Shown here: in pieces, positions 21,930-35,094 of the stretch
How the letters are laid out: each line of letters begins with the position of its first letter
How positions within the stretch are numbered: the stretch's first letter is position 1
NCBI RefSeq assembly: GCF_018294505.1
Contig: NC_057803.1
Location: 684,697,881 to 684,761,880, forward strand
Length of the DNA stretch: 64,000 bases
From: Triticum aestivum
Taxonomy: Eukaryota > Streptophyta > Magnoliopsida > Poales > Poaceae
Direction of reading: 5' to 3'
The notes under the pieces: model-generated
Told to the model about the DNA's origin: nothing
What the model saw: only the letters and a program-made list of their open reading frames with translations
The model's database searches: none
Made by a program: the position numbers and the translations under genes

Positions 21930-22185
21930 TGTCTGTCAGGGCCTGATGTGTGCGCATGCACGTGTAGGTTGAGCACTTGAGCGTGAGAGTGTGTGTTGAT
22001 CGTGTGGTGTACTGCTGTGTGCATGCATGCGTGCGTGTGTGCGTGTGAGTGTTGCGTGCGTGTGTGCATGGTTGCGTGTGTACGTGTGAGTGTTTCATGC
22101 GTGCGTGTGTGCATGTGTTTGTGTGAGTGTTGCGTGGATGCAGTTTGTGTGCATGCGTGTGTGTGTGTGTATAATCACCACACCA
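21930..22185. repeat. GT-rich low-complexity tract
   Basis: Imperfect repeats of GTGCGTGTGTGCGTGTGAGT and similar sequence run from about 21945 to 22170. The Thr/His-rich frame read on the minus strand is a by-product. Confidence 0.85.
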
Positions 22186-22308
22186 GCTCATGTGTGTTAA
22201 AACAGACGGCTCAGCATACCAATACAAGGCCACCTTGTCCATTGTGCCCGCGATCATGACTTCGAACCACCGTCCAAATATTTTTTTTGTCATTTGTTTT
22301 CATTCTTA

Positions 22309-22500
22309 CTAGCAAGATGCCTGTGCGTTGCATGTAACATCAAGATGCATTTGTATGACTTGTTTATCTTGTGAGAGAAAAGGATGAACGAGGGAAGGCC
22401 TTATTTGCAAATGTGGAGAGGTGTGTGGGTACCTTTTTGCAAAATTTCCATAGTTTCTTTCCTATCCGTCAGATATAAATCAGACGGCCTATATTGCAGG
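22309..22500 (-). mobile_element. Helitron-like 3' end, opposite orientation
   Basis: Read on the minus strand the sequence ends GCATCTTGCTAG followed by T, preceded by a degenerate GC hairpin (GCAACGCACAGGC). The next 180 bases match the strand-reversed sequence of 15257-15416, including CTCTCCACATTTGCA and CCTGCAATATAGG. It would extend to the right, where copia element 1 has inserted at 22684. Confidence 0.5.
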
Positions 22501-22683
22501 ATGGCAGGCACACCATCATCACCAACTCTGTTTTTTATAAGAGTGTCTTTTATGTATTTTATAAGAGTGTAGATGTAGAGTAGATACAAGTTGACAGGTG
22601 GGCACGATGGTAGTGAGATAATGTGATGCAACACTAGAGGTGCCATGTGGAGCGTTTAACTGGTCAACTAGTCATGTCATGAG

Positions 22684-24407
22684 TGTTGGGTTTCGTAGTA
22701 ATTTCAAAAAAATTCCTACGCTCACGCAAGATCATGGTGATGCATAGCAACAAGAGGGGAGAGTATGATCTACGTACCCTTGTAGATCGACAACGGAAGC
22801 GTTTGGTTGATGTAGTCGTACGTCTTCACGGCCCGACCGATCAAGCACCGAAACTACGGCACCTCCGAGTTCTAGCACACGTTCAGCTCGATGACAATCC
22901 TCGGACTCCGATCCAGCAAAGTGTCGGGGAAGATTTCCGTCGGCACGACGGCGTGGTGACGATCTTGATGTACTACTGCAGCAGGGCTTCGCCTAAGCAC
23001 CGCTACAATATTATCGAGGACTATGGTGGAAGGGGGCGCCGCACACGGCTAAGAATATGATCACGTGGATCAACTTGTGTTTCTCTGGGGTGCCCCTGCC
23101 TCCGTATATAAAGGCTCAAGGGGGGGTGCGGCCGGCCTAGGAGAGGCGCGCCAGGAGGAGTCCTACTCCCTCTGGGAGTAGGATTCCCCCCCCCCCCAAT
23201 CCTAGTTGGAATAGGATTCGCGGAGGGGGGAAAAGAGAGAGGGGGTCGGCCCCTTCTCCTTGTCCTATTCAGACCAAGGGAGGGGAAGGGTGCGCGGCCC
23301 ATCTTGGGGTGCCCCTTATCTTTTCCACTAAGGCCCACTTAGGCCCATATAGCTCCCGAGGGGTTCCGGTAACCTCCCGGTACTCCGGTAAAATCCCGAT
23401 TTCACCCGGAACACTTACGATATCCAAACATAGGCTTCCAATATATCAATCTTTATGTCTCGACCATTTCGAGACTCCTCGTCATGTCCGTGATCACATC
23501 CGGGACTCCGAACAACCTTTCGGTACATCAAAATGCATAAACTCATAATATAACTGTCATCGTAACCTTAAGCGTGCGGACCCTACGGGTTCGAGAACAA
23601 TGTAGACATGACCGAGACACGTCTCCGGTCAATAAACAATAGCGGAACCTGGATGCTCATATTGGCTCCTACATATTCTACGAAGATCTTTTATCGGTCA
23701 GATCGCATAACAACATACGTTGTTCCCTTTGTCATCGGTATGTTACTTGCCCGAGATTCGATCGTCGGTATCCCATACCTAGTTCAATCTCGTTACCAGC
23801 AAGTCTCTTTACTCGTTTTGTAATACATCATCCCGCAACTAACTCATTAGTTGCAATGCTTGCAAGGCTTAAGTGATGTGCATTACCGAGAGGGCCCAGA
23901 GATACCTCTCCGACAATCGGAGTGACAAATCCTAATCTCGAAATACGCCAACCCAACATGTACCTTTGGAGACACCTGTAGAGCTCCTTTATAATCACCC
24001 AGTTACGTTGTGACATTTGGTAGCACACAAAGTGTTCCTCTGGCAAACGGGAGTTGCATAATCTCATAGTCATAGGAACATGTATAAGTCATGAAGAAAG
24101 CAATAGCAACATAATAAACGATCGGGTGCGAAGCTAATGGAATGGGTCATGTCAATCAGATCATTCAACTAATGATGTGATCCTATTAATCAAATGACAA
24201 CTCTTTGTCCATGGTTAGGAAACATAACCATCTTTGATTAACAAGCTAGTCTAGTAGAGGCATACTAGTGACACTCTGTTTGTCTATGTATTCACACATG
24301 TATTATGGTTCCGGTTAATACAATTCTAGCATGAATAATAAACTTTTATCATGATATAAGGAAATAAATAATAACTTTATTATTGCCTCTAGGGCATATT
24401 TCCTTCA
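22684..24407 (-). repeat. 3' LTR of copia 1
   Basis: Plus-strand ends are TGTTGGGTTTCG and CATATTTCCTTCA, so in element orientation it runs TGAAGG...CCCAACA. It is longer than the other LTR by three bases, partly because of a longer C run near 23190. The neighbouring internal CTCCCACTTGC (24410-24420) is the polypurine tract read on the minus strand. A 125-codon frame inside recurs in the other LTR and is not a gene. Confidence 0.95.
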
Positions 24408-24440
24408 GTCTCCCACTTGCACTAGAGTCAATAATCTAGA

Positions 24441-27400
24441 TTACACAGTAATGATTCTAACACCCATGGAGCCTTGGTGTTGATCATGTTTTGCTCGTGG
24501 AAGAGGCTTAGTCAACGGGTCTGCAACATTCAGATCCGTATGTATCTTGAAAATCTCTATGTCTCCCACCTGGACTAGATCCCCGATGGAATTGAAGCGT
24601 CTCTTGATGTGCTTGGTTCTCTTGTGAAATCTGGATTCCTTCGCCAAGGCAATTGCACCAGTATTGTCACAAAAGATTTTCATTGGACCCGATGCACTAG
24701 GTACGACACCTAGATCGGATATGAACTCCTTCATCCAGACTCCTTCATTTGCTGCTTCCGAAGCAGCTATGTATTCCGCTTCACACGTAGATCCCGCCAC
24801 GACGCTTTGTTTAGAACTGCACCAACTGACAGCTCCACCGTTTAATGTAAACACGTATCCGGTTTGCGATTTAGAATCGTCTGGATCAGTGTCAAAGCTT
24901 GCATCAACATAACCGTTTACGATGAGCTCTTTGTCACCTCCATATACGAGAAACATATCCTTAGTCCTTTTTAGGTACTTCAGGATGTTCTTGACCGCTG
25001 TCCAGTGATCCACTCCTGGATTACTTTGGTACCTCCCTGCTAGACTTATAGCAAGGCACACATCAGGTCTGGTACACAACATTGCATACATGATAGAGCC
25101 TATGGCTGAAGCATAGGGAACATCTTTCATCTTCTTTCTATCTTCTGCAGTGGTCGGGCATTGAGTCCGACTCAACTTCACACCTTGTAACACAGGCAAG
25201 AACCCTTTCTTTGCTTGATCCATTTTTAACTTCTTCAAAATCTTGTCAAGGTATGTGTTTTGTGAAAGTCCAATTAAACGTCTTGATCTATCTCTATAGA
25301 TCTTTATGCCTAATATGTAAGCAGCTTCACCGAGGTCTTTCATCGAAAAACTCTTATTCAAGTATCCCTTTATGCTATCCAGAAATTCTATATCATTTCC
25401 AATCAATAATATGTCATCCACATATAATATCAGAAATGCTACAGAGCTCCCACTCACTTTCTTGTAAATACAGGCTTCTCCAAAAGTCTGTATAAAACCA
25501 AATGCTTTAATCACACTATCAAAGCGTTTATTCCAACTCTGAGAGGCTTGCACCAGTCCATAAATGGATCGCTGGAGCTTGCACACTTTGTTAGCTCCCT
25601 TTGGATCAACAAAACCCTCCGGTTGCATCATATACAACTCTTCTTCCAGAAATCCATTCAGGAATGCAGTTTTGACATCCATCTGCCAAATTTCATAATC
25701 ATAAAATGCGGCAATTGCTAACATGATTCGGACAGACTTAAGCATCGCTACGGGTGAGAAGGTATCATCGTAGTCAATCCCTTGAACTTGCCGAAACCCT
25801 TTTGCGACAAGTCAAGCTTTGTAGACAGTAATATTACCGTCGGCGTCAGTCTTCTTCTTGAAGATCCATTTATTCTCAATTGCTTGCCGATCATTGGGCA
25901 AGTCAACCAAAGTCCACACTTTGTTCTCATACATGGATCCCATCTCAGATTTCATGGCTTCAAGCCATTTTGCGGAATCTGGGCTCACCATCGCTTCTTC
26001 ATAGTTCGTAGGTTCATCATGATCTAGTAGCATGACTTCCAGAACAGGATTACCGTACCACTCTGGTGCGGATCTTACTCTGGTTGATCTACGAGGTTCA
26101 GTAGTATCTTGTTCTGAAGTTTCATGATCATTATCATTAGCTTCCTCACTAATTGGTGTAGGTGTCACAGAAACAGTTTTCTGTGATGCACTACTTTCAA
26201 ATAAGGGAGCAGGTACAGTTACCTCGTCAAGTTCTACTTTCCTCCCACTCACTTCTTTCTAGAGAAACTCCTTCTCTAGAAAGTTTCCGAACTTAGCAAC
26301 AAAAGTCTTGCCTTCGGATCTGTGATAGAAGGTGTATCCAATAGTCTCCTTTGGATATCCTATGAAGACACATTTCTCCGATTTGGGTTCGAGCTTATCA
26401 GGTTGAAGCTTTTTCACATAAGCATCGCAGCCCCAAACTTTCAGAAACGACAACTTTGGTTTCTTGCCAAGGCGTCGTCTCAACGGATTTTGATGGTGCC
26501 CTATTTAACGTGAATGCGGCCGTCTCCAAAGCATAACCCCAAAACGATAGCGGTAAATCAGTAAGAGACATCATAGATCGCACCATATCTAGTAAAGTAC
26601 GATTACAACATTGGGACACACCATTACGCTGTGGTGTTCCGGGTGGCGTGAGTTGCGAAACTATTCCGCATTGTTTCAAATGTACACCAAACTCGTAACT
26701 CAAATATTCTCTTCCACGATCAGATCGTAGAAACTTTATTTTCTTGTTACGATGATTTTCAACTTCACTCTAAAATTCTTTCAACTTTTCAAATGTCTCA
26801 GACTTATGTTTCATTAAGTAGATATACCCATATCTGCTTAAGTCATCTGTGAAGGTGAGAAAATAACGATATCCGCCACGAGCCTCAATATTCATCGGAC
26901 CACATACATCTGTATGTATGATTTCCAACAAATCTGTTGCTCTCTCCATAGTACCGGAGAACGGTGTTTTAGTCATCTTGCCCATGAGGCACGGTTCGCA
27001 AGTAACAAGTGATTCATAATCAAGTGGTTCCAAAAGTCCATCAGTATGGAGTTTCTTCATGCGCTTTACACCGATATGACCTAAACGGCAGTGCCACAAA
27101 TAAGTTGCACTATCATTATCAACTCTGCATCTTTTGGTTTCAACATTATGAATATGTGTGTTACTACTATCGAGATTCAATAAGAATAGACCACTCTTCA
27201 AGGGTGCATGACCATAAAAGATATTACTCATATAAATAGAACAACCATTATTCTGTGATTTAAATGAATAACCGTCTCGCATCAAACAAGATCCAGATAT
27301 AATGTTCATGCTTAACGCTGGCACCAAATAACAATTATTTAGGTCTAATATTAATCCCGAAGGTAGATGTAGAGGTAGCGTGCCGACTGCGATCACTTCG

Positions 27401-28401
27401 ACTTTGGAACCGTTTCCCACGCGCATCGTCACCTCGTCCTTAGCCAATCTTCGCTTAATCCATAGTCCCTGTTTCGAGTTGCAAATATTAGCAACAGAAC
27501 CAGTATCAAATACCCAGGTACTACTGCGAGCATTAGTAAGGTACACATCAATAACATGTATATCACATATACCTTTGTTCACCTTGCCATCCTTCTTATC
27601 CGCCAAATACTTGGGGCAGTTCCGCTTCCAGTGACCAGTCTGCTTGCAGTAGAAGCACTCAGTTTCAGGCTTAGGTCCAGACTTGGGTTTCTTCTCTTGC
27701 TTGCTGTTCTTCTTGAAGTTCCCCTTCTTCTTCCCTTTGCCCTTTTTCTTGAAACTAGTGGTCTTGTTGACCATCAACACTTGATGCTCCTTTTTGATTT
27801 CTACCTCCGCAGCTTTCAGCATTGCGAAGAGCTCGGGAATAGTCTTATTCATCCCTTGCATATTATAGTTCATCACGAAGCTCTTGTAGCTTGGTGGCAG
27901 TGATTGGAGAATTCTGTCAATGATGCAATCATCTGGAAGATTAACTCCCATCTGAATCAAGTGATTATTATACCCAGACATTTTGAGTATATGCTCACTG
28001 ACAGAACTATTCTCCTCCATCTTGCAGCTATATAACTTATTGGAGACTTCATATCTCTCAATCCGGGCATTTGCTTGAAATATTAACCTCAACTCCTGGA
28101 ACATCTCATATGCTCCATGACGTTCAAAACGTCGTTGAAGTCCTGGTTCTAAGCCATAAAGCATGGCACACTGAACTATCAAGTAGTCATCAGCTTTGCT
28201 CTGCCAGACGTTCACAACATCTGGTGTTGCTCCAGCAGCAGGCCTAGCACCCAGCGGTGCTTCCAGGACGTAAGTCTTCTGTGCAGCAATGAGGATAATC
28301 CTCAAGTTACGGACCCAGTCCGTGTAATTGCTACCATCATCTTTCAACTTTGCTTTCTCAAGGAACGCATTAAAATTCAACGGAACAACAGCACGGGCCA
28401 T
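24441..28401 (-). pseudogene. Copia gag-pol polyprotein, broken by three stops and a frameshift
   Basis: From ATG at 28401: a Gag of about 245 residues, a zinc knuckle CFYCKQTGHWKRNC at residues 249-262, a protease DTGS near 299, a GAG-pre-integrase HCRLGH motif, and then integrase. A TAG (26770-26772, probably from CAG) falls inside integrase. A frameshift follows at about 26470-26490. Further stops lie at 26259-26261 and at 25812-25814, where TGA stands for CGA in a KARLVAKG-type motif. The reverse transcriptase-RNase H part (25745-24441) is open and has YVDD in LYVDDILLIG. The third catalytic residue of integrase, normally Glu in GVSE, reads Gln (GVSQ). Copia polyproteins make virus-like particles, cDNA and integration complexes; this copy could not do so alone. 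Confidence 0.92.
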
Positions 28402-29622
28402 TTATCTACAATCATACATAAACAAGCAAGATACTATCAGGTACTAAGTTCATGATAATTTTAGGTTCAATTAATCATATTACTTAAAGAACTCCCACTT
28501 AGATAGATATCCCTCTAATCCTCTAAGTGATTACGTGATCCAAATCAACTAAACCATGTCCGATCATCACGTGAGATGGAGTAGTTTCATTGGTGAACAT
28601 CACTATGTTGATCATATCTACTATATGATTCATGCTCGACCTTTCGGTCTCCGTGTTCCGAGGCCATATCTGTATATGCTTGGCTCGTCAAGTATAACCT
28701 GAGTATTCTGTGTGTGCAACTGTTTTGCACCCGTTGTATTTGAACGTAGAGCCTATCACACCCGATCATCACGTGGTGTCTCAGCACGAAGAAATTTCGC
28801 AACGGTGCATACTCAGGGAGAACACTTCTTGATAATTTAGTGAGAGATCATCTTATAATGCTACCGTCAATCAAAGCAAGATAAGATGCATAAAAGATAA
28901 ACATCACATGCAATCAATATAATTGATATGATATGGCCATCATCATCTTGTGCTTGTGATCTCCATCTCCGAAGCACCATCATGATCACCATCGTCACCG
29001 GCGCGGCACCTTGATCTCCATCGTAGCATCATTGTCGTCTCGCCAATCTTATGCTTCCACGACTATCGGTACCGCTTAGTGATAAAGTAAAGCATTACAG
29101 CGCGATTGCATTGCATACAATAAAGCGACAACCATATGGCTCCTGCCAGTTGCCGATAACTCGGTTACAAAACATGATCATCTCATACAATAAAATTTAG
29201 CATCATGTCTTGACCATATCACATCACAACATGCCCTGCAAAAACAAGTTAGACGTCCTCTACTTTGTTGTTGCATGTTTTACGTGGCTGCTACGGGCTT
29301 AAGCAAGAACCAATCTTACCTACGCATCAAAAACCACAACGATAGTTTGTCAAGTTGGTGCTGTTTTAACCTTCGCAAGGACCGGTCGTAGCCACACTCA
29401 GTTCAACTAAAGTTGGAGAAACTGTCACCCGCAAGCCACCTATGTGCAAAGCACGTCGGGAGAACCGGTCTCGCGTAAGCGTACGCGTAATGTCGGTCCG
29501 GGCCGCTTCGTCCAACAATACCGCCGAACCAAAGTATGACATGCTGGTAAGCAGTATGACTTATATCACCCACAACTCACTTGTGTTCTACTCGTGCATA
29601 TAACATCAACATATAAAACCTG

Positions 29623-29634
29623 GCTCTGATACCA
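29623..29634 (-). other. Primer binding site of copia 1 (initiator Met tRNA)
   Basis: Minus-strand TGGTATCAGAGC lies directly next to the 5' LTR and is complementary to the 3' end of plant initiator tRNA-Met, the usual copia primer. Between it and the Gag start (28402-29622) is untranslated leader. Confidence 0.9.
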
Positions 29635-29635
29635 C

Positions 29636-31356
29636 TGTTGGGTTTCGTAGTAATTTCAAAAAAATTCCTACGCTCACGCAAGATCATGGTGATGCATAGC
29701 AAGGAGAGGGGAGAGTATGATCTACGTACCCTTGTAGATCGACAACGGAAGCGTTTGGTTGATGTAGTCGTACGTCTTCACGGCCCGACCGATCAAGCAC
29801 CGAAACTACGGCACCTCCGAGTTCTAGCACACGTTCAGCTCGATGACAATCCCCGGACTCCGATCCAGCAAAGTGTCAGGGAAGAGTTCCGTCAGCACGA
29901 CGGCGTGGTGACAATCTTGATGTACTACTGCAGCAGGGCTTCGCCTAAGCACCGCTACAATATTATCGAGGACTATGGTGGAAGGGGGCACCGCACACGG
30001 CTAAGAATATGATCACGTGGATCAACTTGTGTTTCTCTGGGGTGCCCCTGCCTCCGTATATAAAGTCTCAAGGGGGGGGTGCGGCCGGCCTAGGAGAGGC
30101 GCGCCAGGAGGAGTCCTACTCCCTCTGGGAGTAGGATCCCCCCCCAATCCTAGTTGGAATAGGATTCGCGAAGGGGGGAAAAGAGAGAGGGGGGCCGGCC
30201 CCCTCTCCTTGTCCTATTCGGACCAAGGGAGGGGAGGGGCGCGCGGCCCATCTTGGGCTGCCCCTTCTCTTTTCCACTAAGGCCCACTTAGGCCCATATA
30301 GCTCCCGGGGGGTTCCGGTAACCTCCCGGTACTCCGGTAAAATCCCGATTTCACCCGGAACACTTCCGATATCCAAACATAGGCTTCCAATATATCAATC
30401 TTTATGTCTCAACCATTTCGAGACTCCTCGTCATGTCTGTGATCACATCCGGGACTCCGAACAACCTTTCGGTACATCAAAATGCATAAACTCATAATAT
30501 AACTGTCATCGTAACCTTAAGCGTGCGGACCCTACGGGATCGATAACAATGTAGACATGACCGAGACACGTCTCCGGTAAATAACCAATAGCGGAACCTG
30601 GATGCTCATATTGGCTCCTACATATTCTACGAAGATCTTTTATCAGTCAGATTGCATAACAACATACGTTGTTCCCTTTGTCATCGGTATGTTACTTGCC
30701 CGAGATTCGATCATCGGTATCCCATACCTAGGTCAATCTCGTTACCGGCAAGTCTCTTTACTCGTTCTATAATACATCATCCCGCAACTAACTCATTAGT
30801 TGCAATGCTTGCAAGGCTTAAGTGATGTGCATTACCGAGAGGGCCCAGAGATACCTCTCCGACAATCGGAGTGACAAATCCTAATCTCGAAATACGCCAA
30901 CCCAACATGTACCTTTGGAGACACCTGTAGAGCTCCTTTATAATCACCCAGTTACGTTGTGACGTTTGGTAGCACACAAAGTGTTCCTTTGGCAAATGGG
31001 AGTTGCATAATCTCATAGTCATAGGAACATGTATAAGTCATGAAGAAAGCAATAGCAACATACTAAACGATCGGGTGCTAAGCTAATGGAATGGGTCATG
31101 TCAATCAGATCATTTAACTAATGATGTGATCCTGTTAATCAAATGACAACTCTTTGTCCATGGTTAGGAAACATAACCATCTTTGATTAACAAGCTAGTC
31201 TAGTAGAGGCATACTAGTGACACTCTGTTTGTCTATGTATTCACACATGTATTATGTTTCCGGTTAATACAATTCTAGCTTGAATAATAAACTTTTATCA
31301 TGATATAAGGAAATAAATAATAACTTTATTACTGCCTCTAGGGCATATTTCCTTCA
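29636..31356 (-). repeat. 5' LTR of copia 1
   Basis: It has the same termini as the 3' LTR. It differs by scattered substitutions (for example GTGTCGGGGAAGATT versus GTGTCAGGGAAGAGT) and a shorter C run. In element orientation it carries the promoter; GTATATAAAG near 30056 (plus-strand reading) shows the GC-rich part is shared. Confidence 0.95.
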
Positions 31357-31361
31357 ATGAG

Positions 31362-33636
31362 CAAATATAGAGTTGTATGGTGAGCCCATGACTGCATAAT
31401 AACCACTAAACATAAATGGTGACCGTAATGAGTGGATTCTGAAGTCCAATGTACGTATCGTGCTTTCGCTTCAAATACAATGATCGTCATTGCATATATC
31501 GCGAGAGAAAGATGAAACATGCGTGAATTTTCTGGGGGCTTACTTTTAGAGGACCTGGAGATAGTTTTGTGTGCATACGTGAAAGGGGCATACAGGGGGG
31601 GTATGCGATGGAGAGAGAGATGCTCTTCATTTCTCTTTATTATGACTAACTTTGTATATAGTATAAAAATATACAAATTCATAGTGCGGAATAAATATCA
31701 TTGTGGGCACCATGCAATGCAAATTAGCATTCGTACTCCTCCATATAACTTTGTAATGTTGTGTATATGTAGAAACTCTAAAATAATTTTTTGGCCACAC
31801 TTTATTCAAAAGGAATGTTGTATGCGAAATAAACGTGAAGAGAGGGCTTTTTAGATCAATGGGGTACGTGATGTAACATGTGTGAATGTGTAGTTGATGC
31901 ATTTGGCGGGACCTAGAGAGGTATGTGTGTGTATTACGTATTCGAGAGACACATGGATAGAGGGGCCGACGGGGGGGCGTGGGAGAGATAGCATGAGAAA
32001 TGAGAGTGGTCTAGAGAGAGAGACGAATATGACGTCACGGCAAGAGATTCCATTCCCTTGAGTGTGTATATGCAAGGGGGGAGGGAATAGAGGCACCAGG
32101 AGAAAGTTTTTGTGTGTGTGTGGTGTTTGTGTTGGTATGTGTGGGTGTGAGAAGATAATGAGACGTGGGGGCAGAGGGTGTGTCACCGCATGAGGTCCGG
32201 TGGGTCGAGGTGAGGCCCTTCGTTCTGTTCCGTCCTGTGCCACATTGGTCGGCCCGTGATGCATTTAGGAAGACCCATGGATGACTAGTCGTACAAGACA
32301 AAGATAGCAGAATTGTGAAGGACTCTGTGTCCACTGACAAAGCCGGCTAGGATTTGTAACCCTAGGTTCTCAGACTAAGGTAACCCCTTTATCTCTGATA
32401 TTACTATTCATCCAACCTAACTTTAAGGGGCATCCTACAGAATGCTCTGCTAGAATCATACTCGTCGATTAGGAAGAGAGGTGTGAGACAATGCGTGAGA
32501 GATAGGCGTAAAGATAATGTGCGTACATGAGACACGTAGGCAGGTCCATGTATATAGAAAGGGTCGATGAGGATTGTGTGTGTGTATGTTTGTGAGAGGA
32601 AGAGTGATTGTGATAAAGGTTAGTGAAAACAGTTGTAAATGGTTACGAGAGGGAGGGAGGGTTATATCTAGAGCATGTGTGTGAGAAAGACACCTCGGGA
32701 GAGAGTGTGTGAGCATGTGTGAGAGACCACCGATGGAGAGTGAAACTACACGTAAAAGACTGCTCTACACATTGATTAAAGATATAAATTGTATCCAAAT
32801 ATTAGGATGGGATCATGATATTTGCAATTCGCGTAAGGAGCGGTCATTGATCCATCAGACATCTAGATTCTATCGAATTTGAGCATGTCTATGTTATTAT
32901 TCGACACAATTGATCCACATAGTTAGTATTTTGAACTCCAGACAATGCATTGCTTTAGCAATCGAATATAAACGTGAGTATAGTTCATGTTGTGTGTGTA
33001 AAGCACATTATACATACGAAAGTTACACAATGGACATTATAAATAGCTACTACCTATGAAGTAGCATACATTTGGATTCAACTTAAGGTGGTTTAAAAAA
33101 ATCGAATTCAACATGAAGTCCATTCAATTATTTGAATTTTATATCATGGCATTTGTAAACCATACCTAAATTATGGGGGCACCAATCTTTGCTCTGATTT
33201 TGTACATAATAGCATATGTAGTCGTGTACAAAATAGATTCAAATTTAGCTCCTCCATTCCAAAATAATCGTAGTTATAGGATTTTCAAGTGTCAAAATTT
33301 CAAAAAGAAGCGGATAATTTAATGAGGTTTTCAAACATACAAGGTCAAATATAATGTTGTATATTTAGGTCAATCCTCATAGTTCAAGAGTACTCTAAAC
33401 ATGAATGCTTGTGTTTCAAAATTTCGAACGAAGCGCCAAAAGAGCCTCTACTTGCCCGAAACCGCGTGAGACCAATGTTTGGTAGTACAAGGAAATTACT
33501 TTTCTAATAACTCCGACCCGTGAAACCTACCAGCCCGATGTCCAAAGGTCTAAACCGGGGTAGGTTTGTAGCTTCATCTAGACGCCACGCAACCGCATCC
33601 GAAAAACATTCATACACAATGGTCGCCTAAGCACAC
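31362..33636. other. No gene; GA/GT-rich and AT-rich sequence
   Basis: Tracts such as GAGAGAGAGA, GTGTGTGTG and GAGGGAGGGAGGG mark 31600-32750. From 32760 to 33480 the sequence is AT-rich. A TAACCCTAGG-type stretch is near 32360, with no telomere-like array. I see no domain or CACTA terminus. Confidence 0.5.
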
Positions 33637-34213
33637 ATGCGCGAGGCCGAAATCGCTCCCACCCACTATTTGGGACACCTGGGATTACCATCCTACCCCC
33701 GACCCACAGTAGGTCCGAAATTTAAGAGGGGGGCAAAGTTTGTACTTTCCCCAAATTTCAAACAAGCGCGTCCCATTTCTGTTCAAAAAAGCCAAAAACA
33801 AGCGCGTCCCAGACCGAAACATGGTTCCCCCCACCCGTCTGATTCCCCATTCGTACTCCGTGGGCGCCAAAACTACCTCTCCACTAGCCGCGAAACCCCG
33901 GCGTCCTCTGTCCACCACCCCATCCCACCCATCAACCGCCGCCCTCCTCCATCACGCTGGAGCCGATACCCCGACGTCGTTGTCCACCGCAACCTCAACC
34001 GCAACGCCCTCCATGGCTAGTAGTTGAAGCCGAGGCTGAGCCGTCCGTACCCGAGCCAGTTCAACCACGCCGTCCTGCGCCTCACCGTTGCCACTCCAAC
34101 TTCGCCACCCTCCACCGCACCAGAGTTGTTCCTGCTACGCCATCCTTCTCCGCCTCGGATCTGCTTCCCCTCCGCCGACATACGGCCATGGCAACACAGT
34201 CAACAATTTGGCC

Positions 34214-34316
34214 ATGGGTTCGTCCAAGCCTGCACCCTCTAGAACATCGGTTTCCCCGGTAAAAAGAAGAAAATCGGTGCAACTTGTGGAGGTGACCACA
34301 CCGGCAACCGAAAAAG
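34214..34316 (+). other. Candidate first exon of the TNP1-like gene
   Basis: ATG in the context GGCCATGGG opens MGSSKPAPSRTSVSPVKRRK and ends at AAAAAG before GTAC. The donor phase (1) matches an acceptor TTTCAG at 35119, giving a second exon 35120-35289 rich in Lys and Arg. The GC-rich sequence before it (33640-34200) would be promoter and leader. This is inference from splice phase alone. Confidence 0.35.
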
Positions 34317-34534
34317 GTACTCCTCTTCCCTTATTTGTGCAAATCTTACGTCTCTACTTGCACGGTATTCATCCCACATAAGACACTAGTTGACCACTTC
34401 TTCTTGATACTAGATGTTCCTAGTAACTCGCGATGCACAAGGTTTCTCCTCATATACTATTTCACCTTAGCTAGAGGTCCGTCGCCCCCCTGAATTTCAA
34501 TTTCTGGCCACTTGATTCCCAATTAACGGAAGCA

Positions 34535-34578
34535 TTCCCCGGCGTAACAGGCGCTAGTATGCCTATTACGCCGGGGAA
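34535..34578. other. 18-bp inverted repeat, near-perfect hairpin
   Basis: TTCCCCGGCGTAACAGGC (34535-34552) and GCCTATTACGCCGGGGAA (34561-34578) pair with one mismatch around an 8-base loop. It sits alone within the proposed first intron. It is not next to any visible transposon end. Confidence 0.85.
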
Positions 34579-35094
34579 GCAGCGCCTTGGTGTTTATCTT
34601 AGGGGTGTGTGCGGCCTAGAGCTACTGGCGCCTGATCTGGAGGTCGGCCGGGATTGAAGGGATGGCCTGGGGGCGCTGCCAAGCACGGCGGTGGTGTGAG
34701 GTCGATGGGACGGCGGGGCGGCGGAGGCAGGGGTCTGGGCCGGTGGTCGCTGGCGGTTCGAGAAAGATCGTCAACAGTGACTGGCGGGAGGTAGACGAAG
34801 GCCATCTGCCCGTTCCTTATAGATCGGACGGTTCATTAAAAAAATCGACTGACCTATTTATTTTCAGTCGACTGTTATCTTAGATATGACCACATGTGGT
34901 GGTGTGCTGGAGGAGTACCAGCATTTCCTATGCTCATATATTACAAAATCATACAGAGTAGAATCTAATTTTGTTTGCCATGCAATGTTGTAGAGCTATC
35001 ATATGTCTCTTGTCATTTATTTTTCAGCCACCTACTATCTGTTACTTTTACAGTGCACTAGTTCTGCACACACTTCACCCTTACTCTCACTGTT

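Larger units (their letters stand above)
22684..31356 (-). mobile_element. Ty1/copia retrotransposon 1, complete, Angela/WIS/BARE-like
   Basis: Two direct LTRs of about 1.72 kb (22684-24407 and 29636-31356) flank an internal region coding on the minus strand. The target duplication ATGAG is perfect (22679-22683 and 31357-31361). Primer site, polypurine tract and gag-pol order are all in the expected places for copia. The element is structurally whole, but its polyprotein is broken. The LTRs look very similar, suggesting a young insertion. Confidence 0.95.

Noticed and set aside
21803..22293. Thr/His-rich protein on the minus strand
   Set aside because: It is the translation of a GT-rich low-complexity tract.
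22683..23060. 125-codon frame with Arg-rich product, also present at 29638-30012
   Set aside because: Both copies lie at the same place in the two LTRs of copia 1 and are shared only because the LTRs are repeats.
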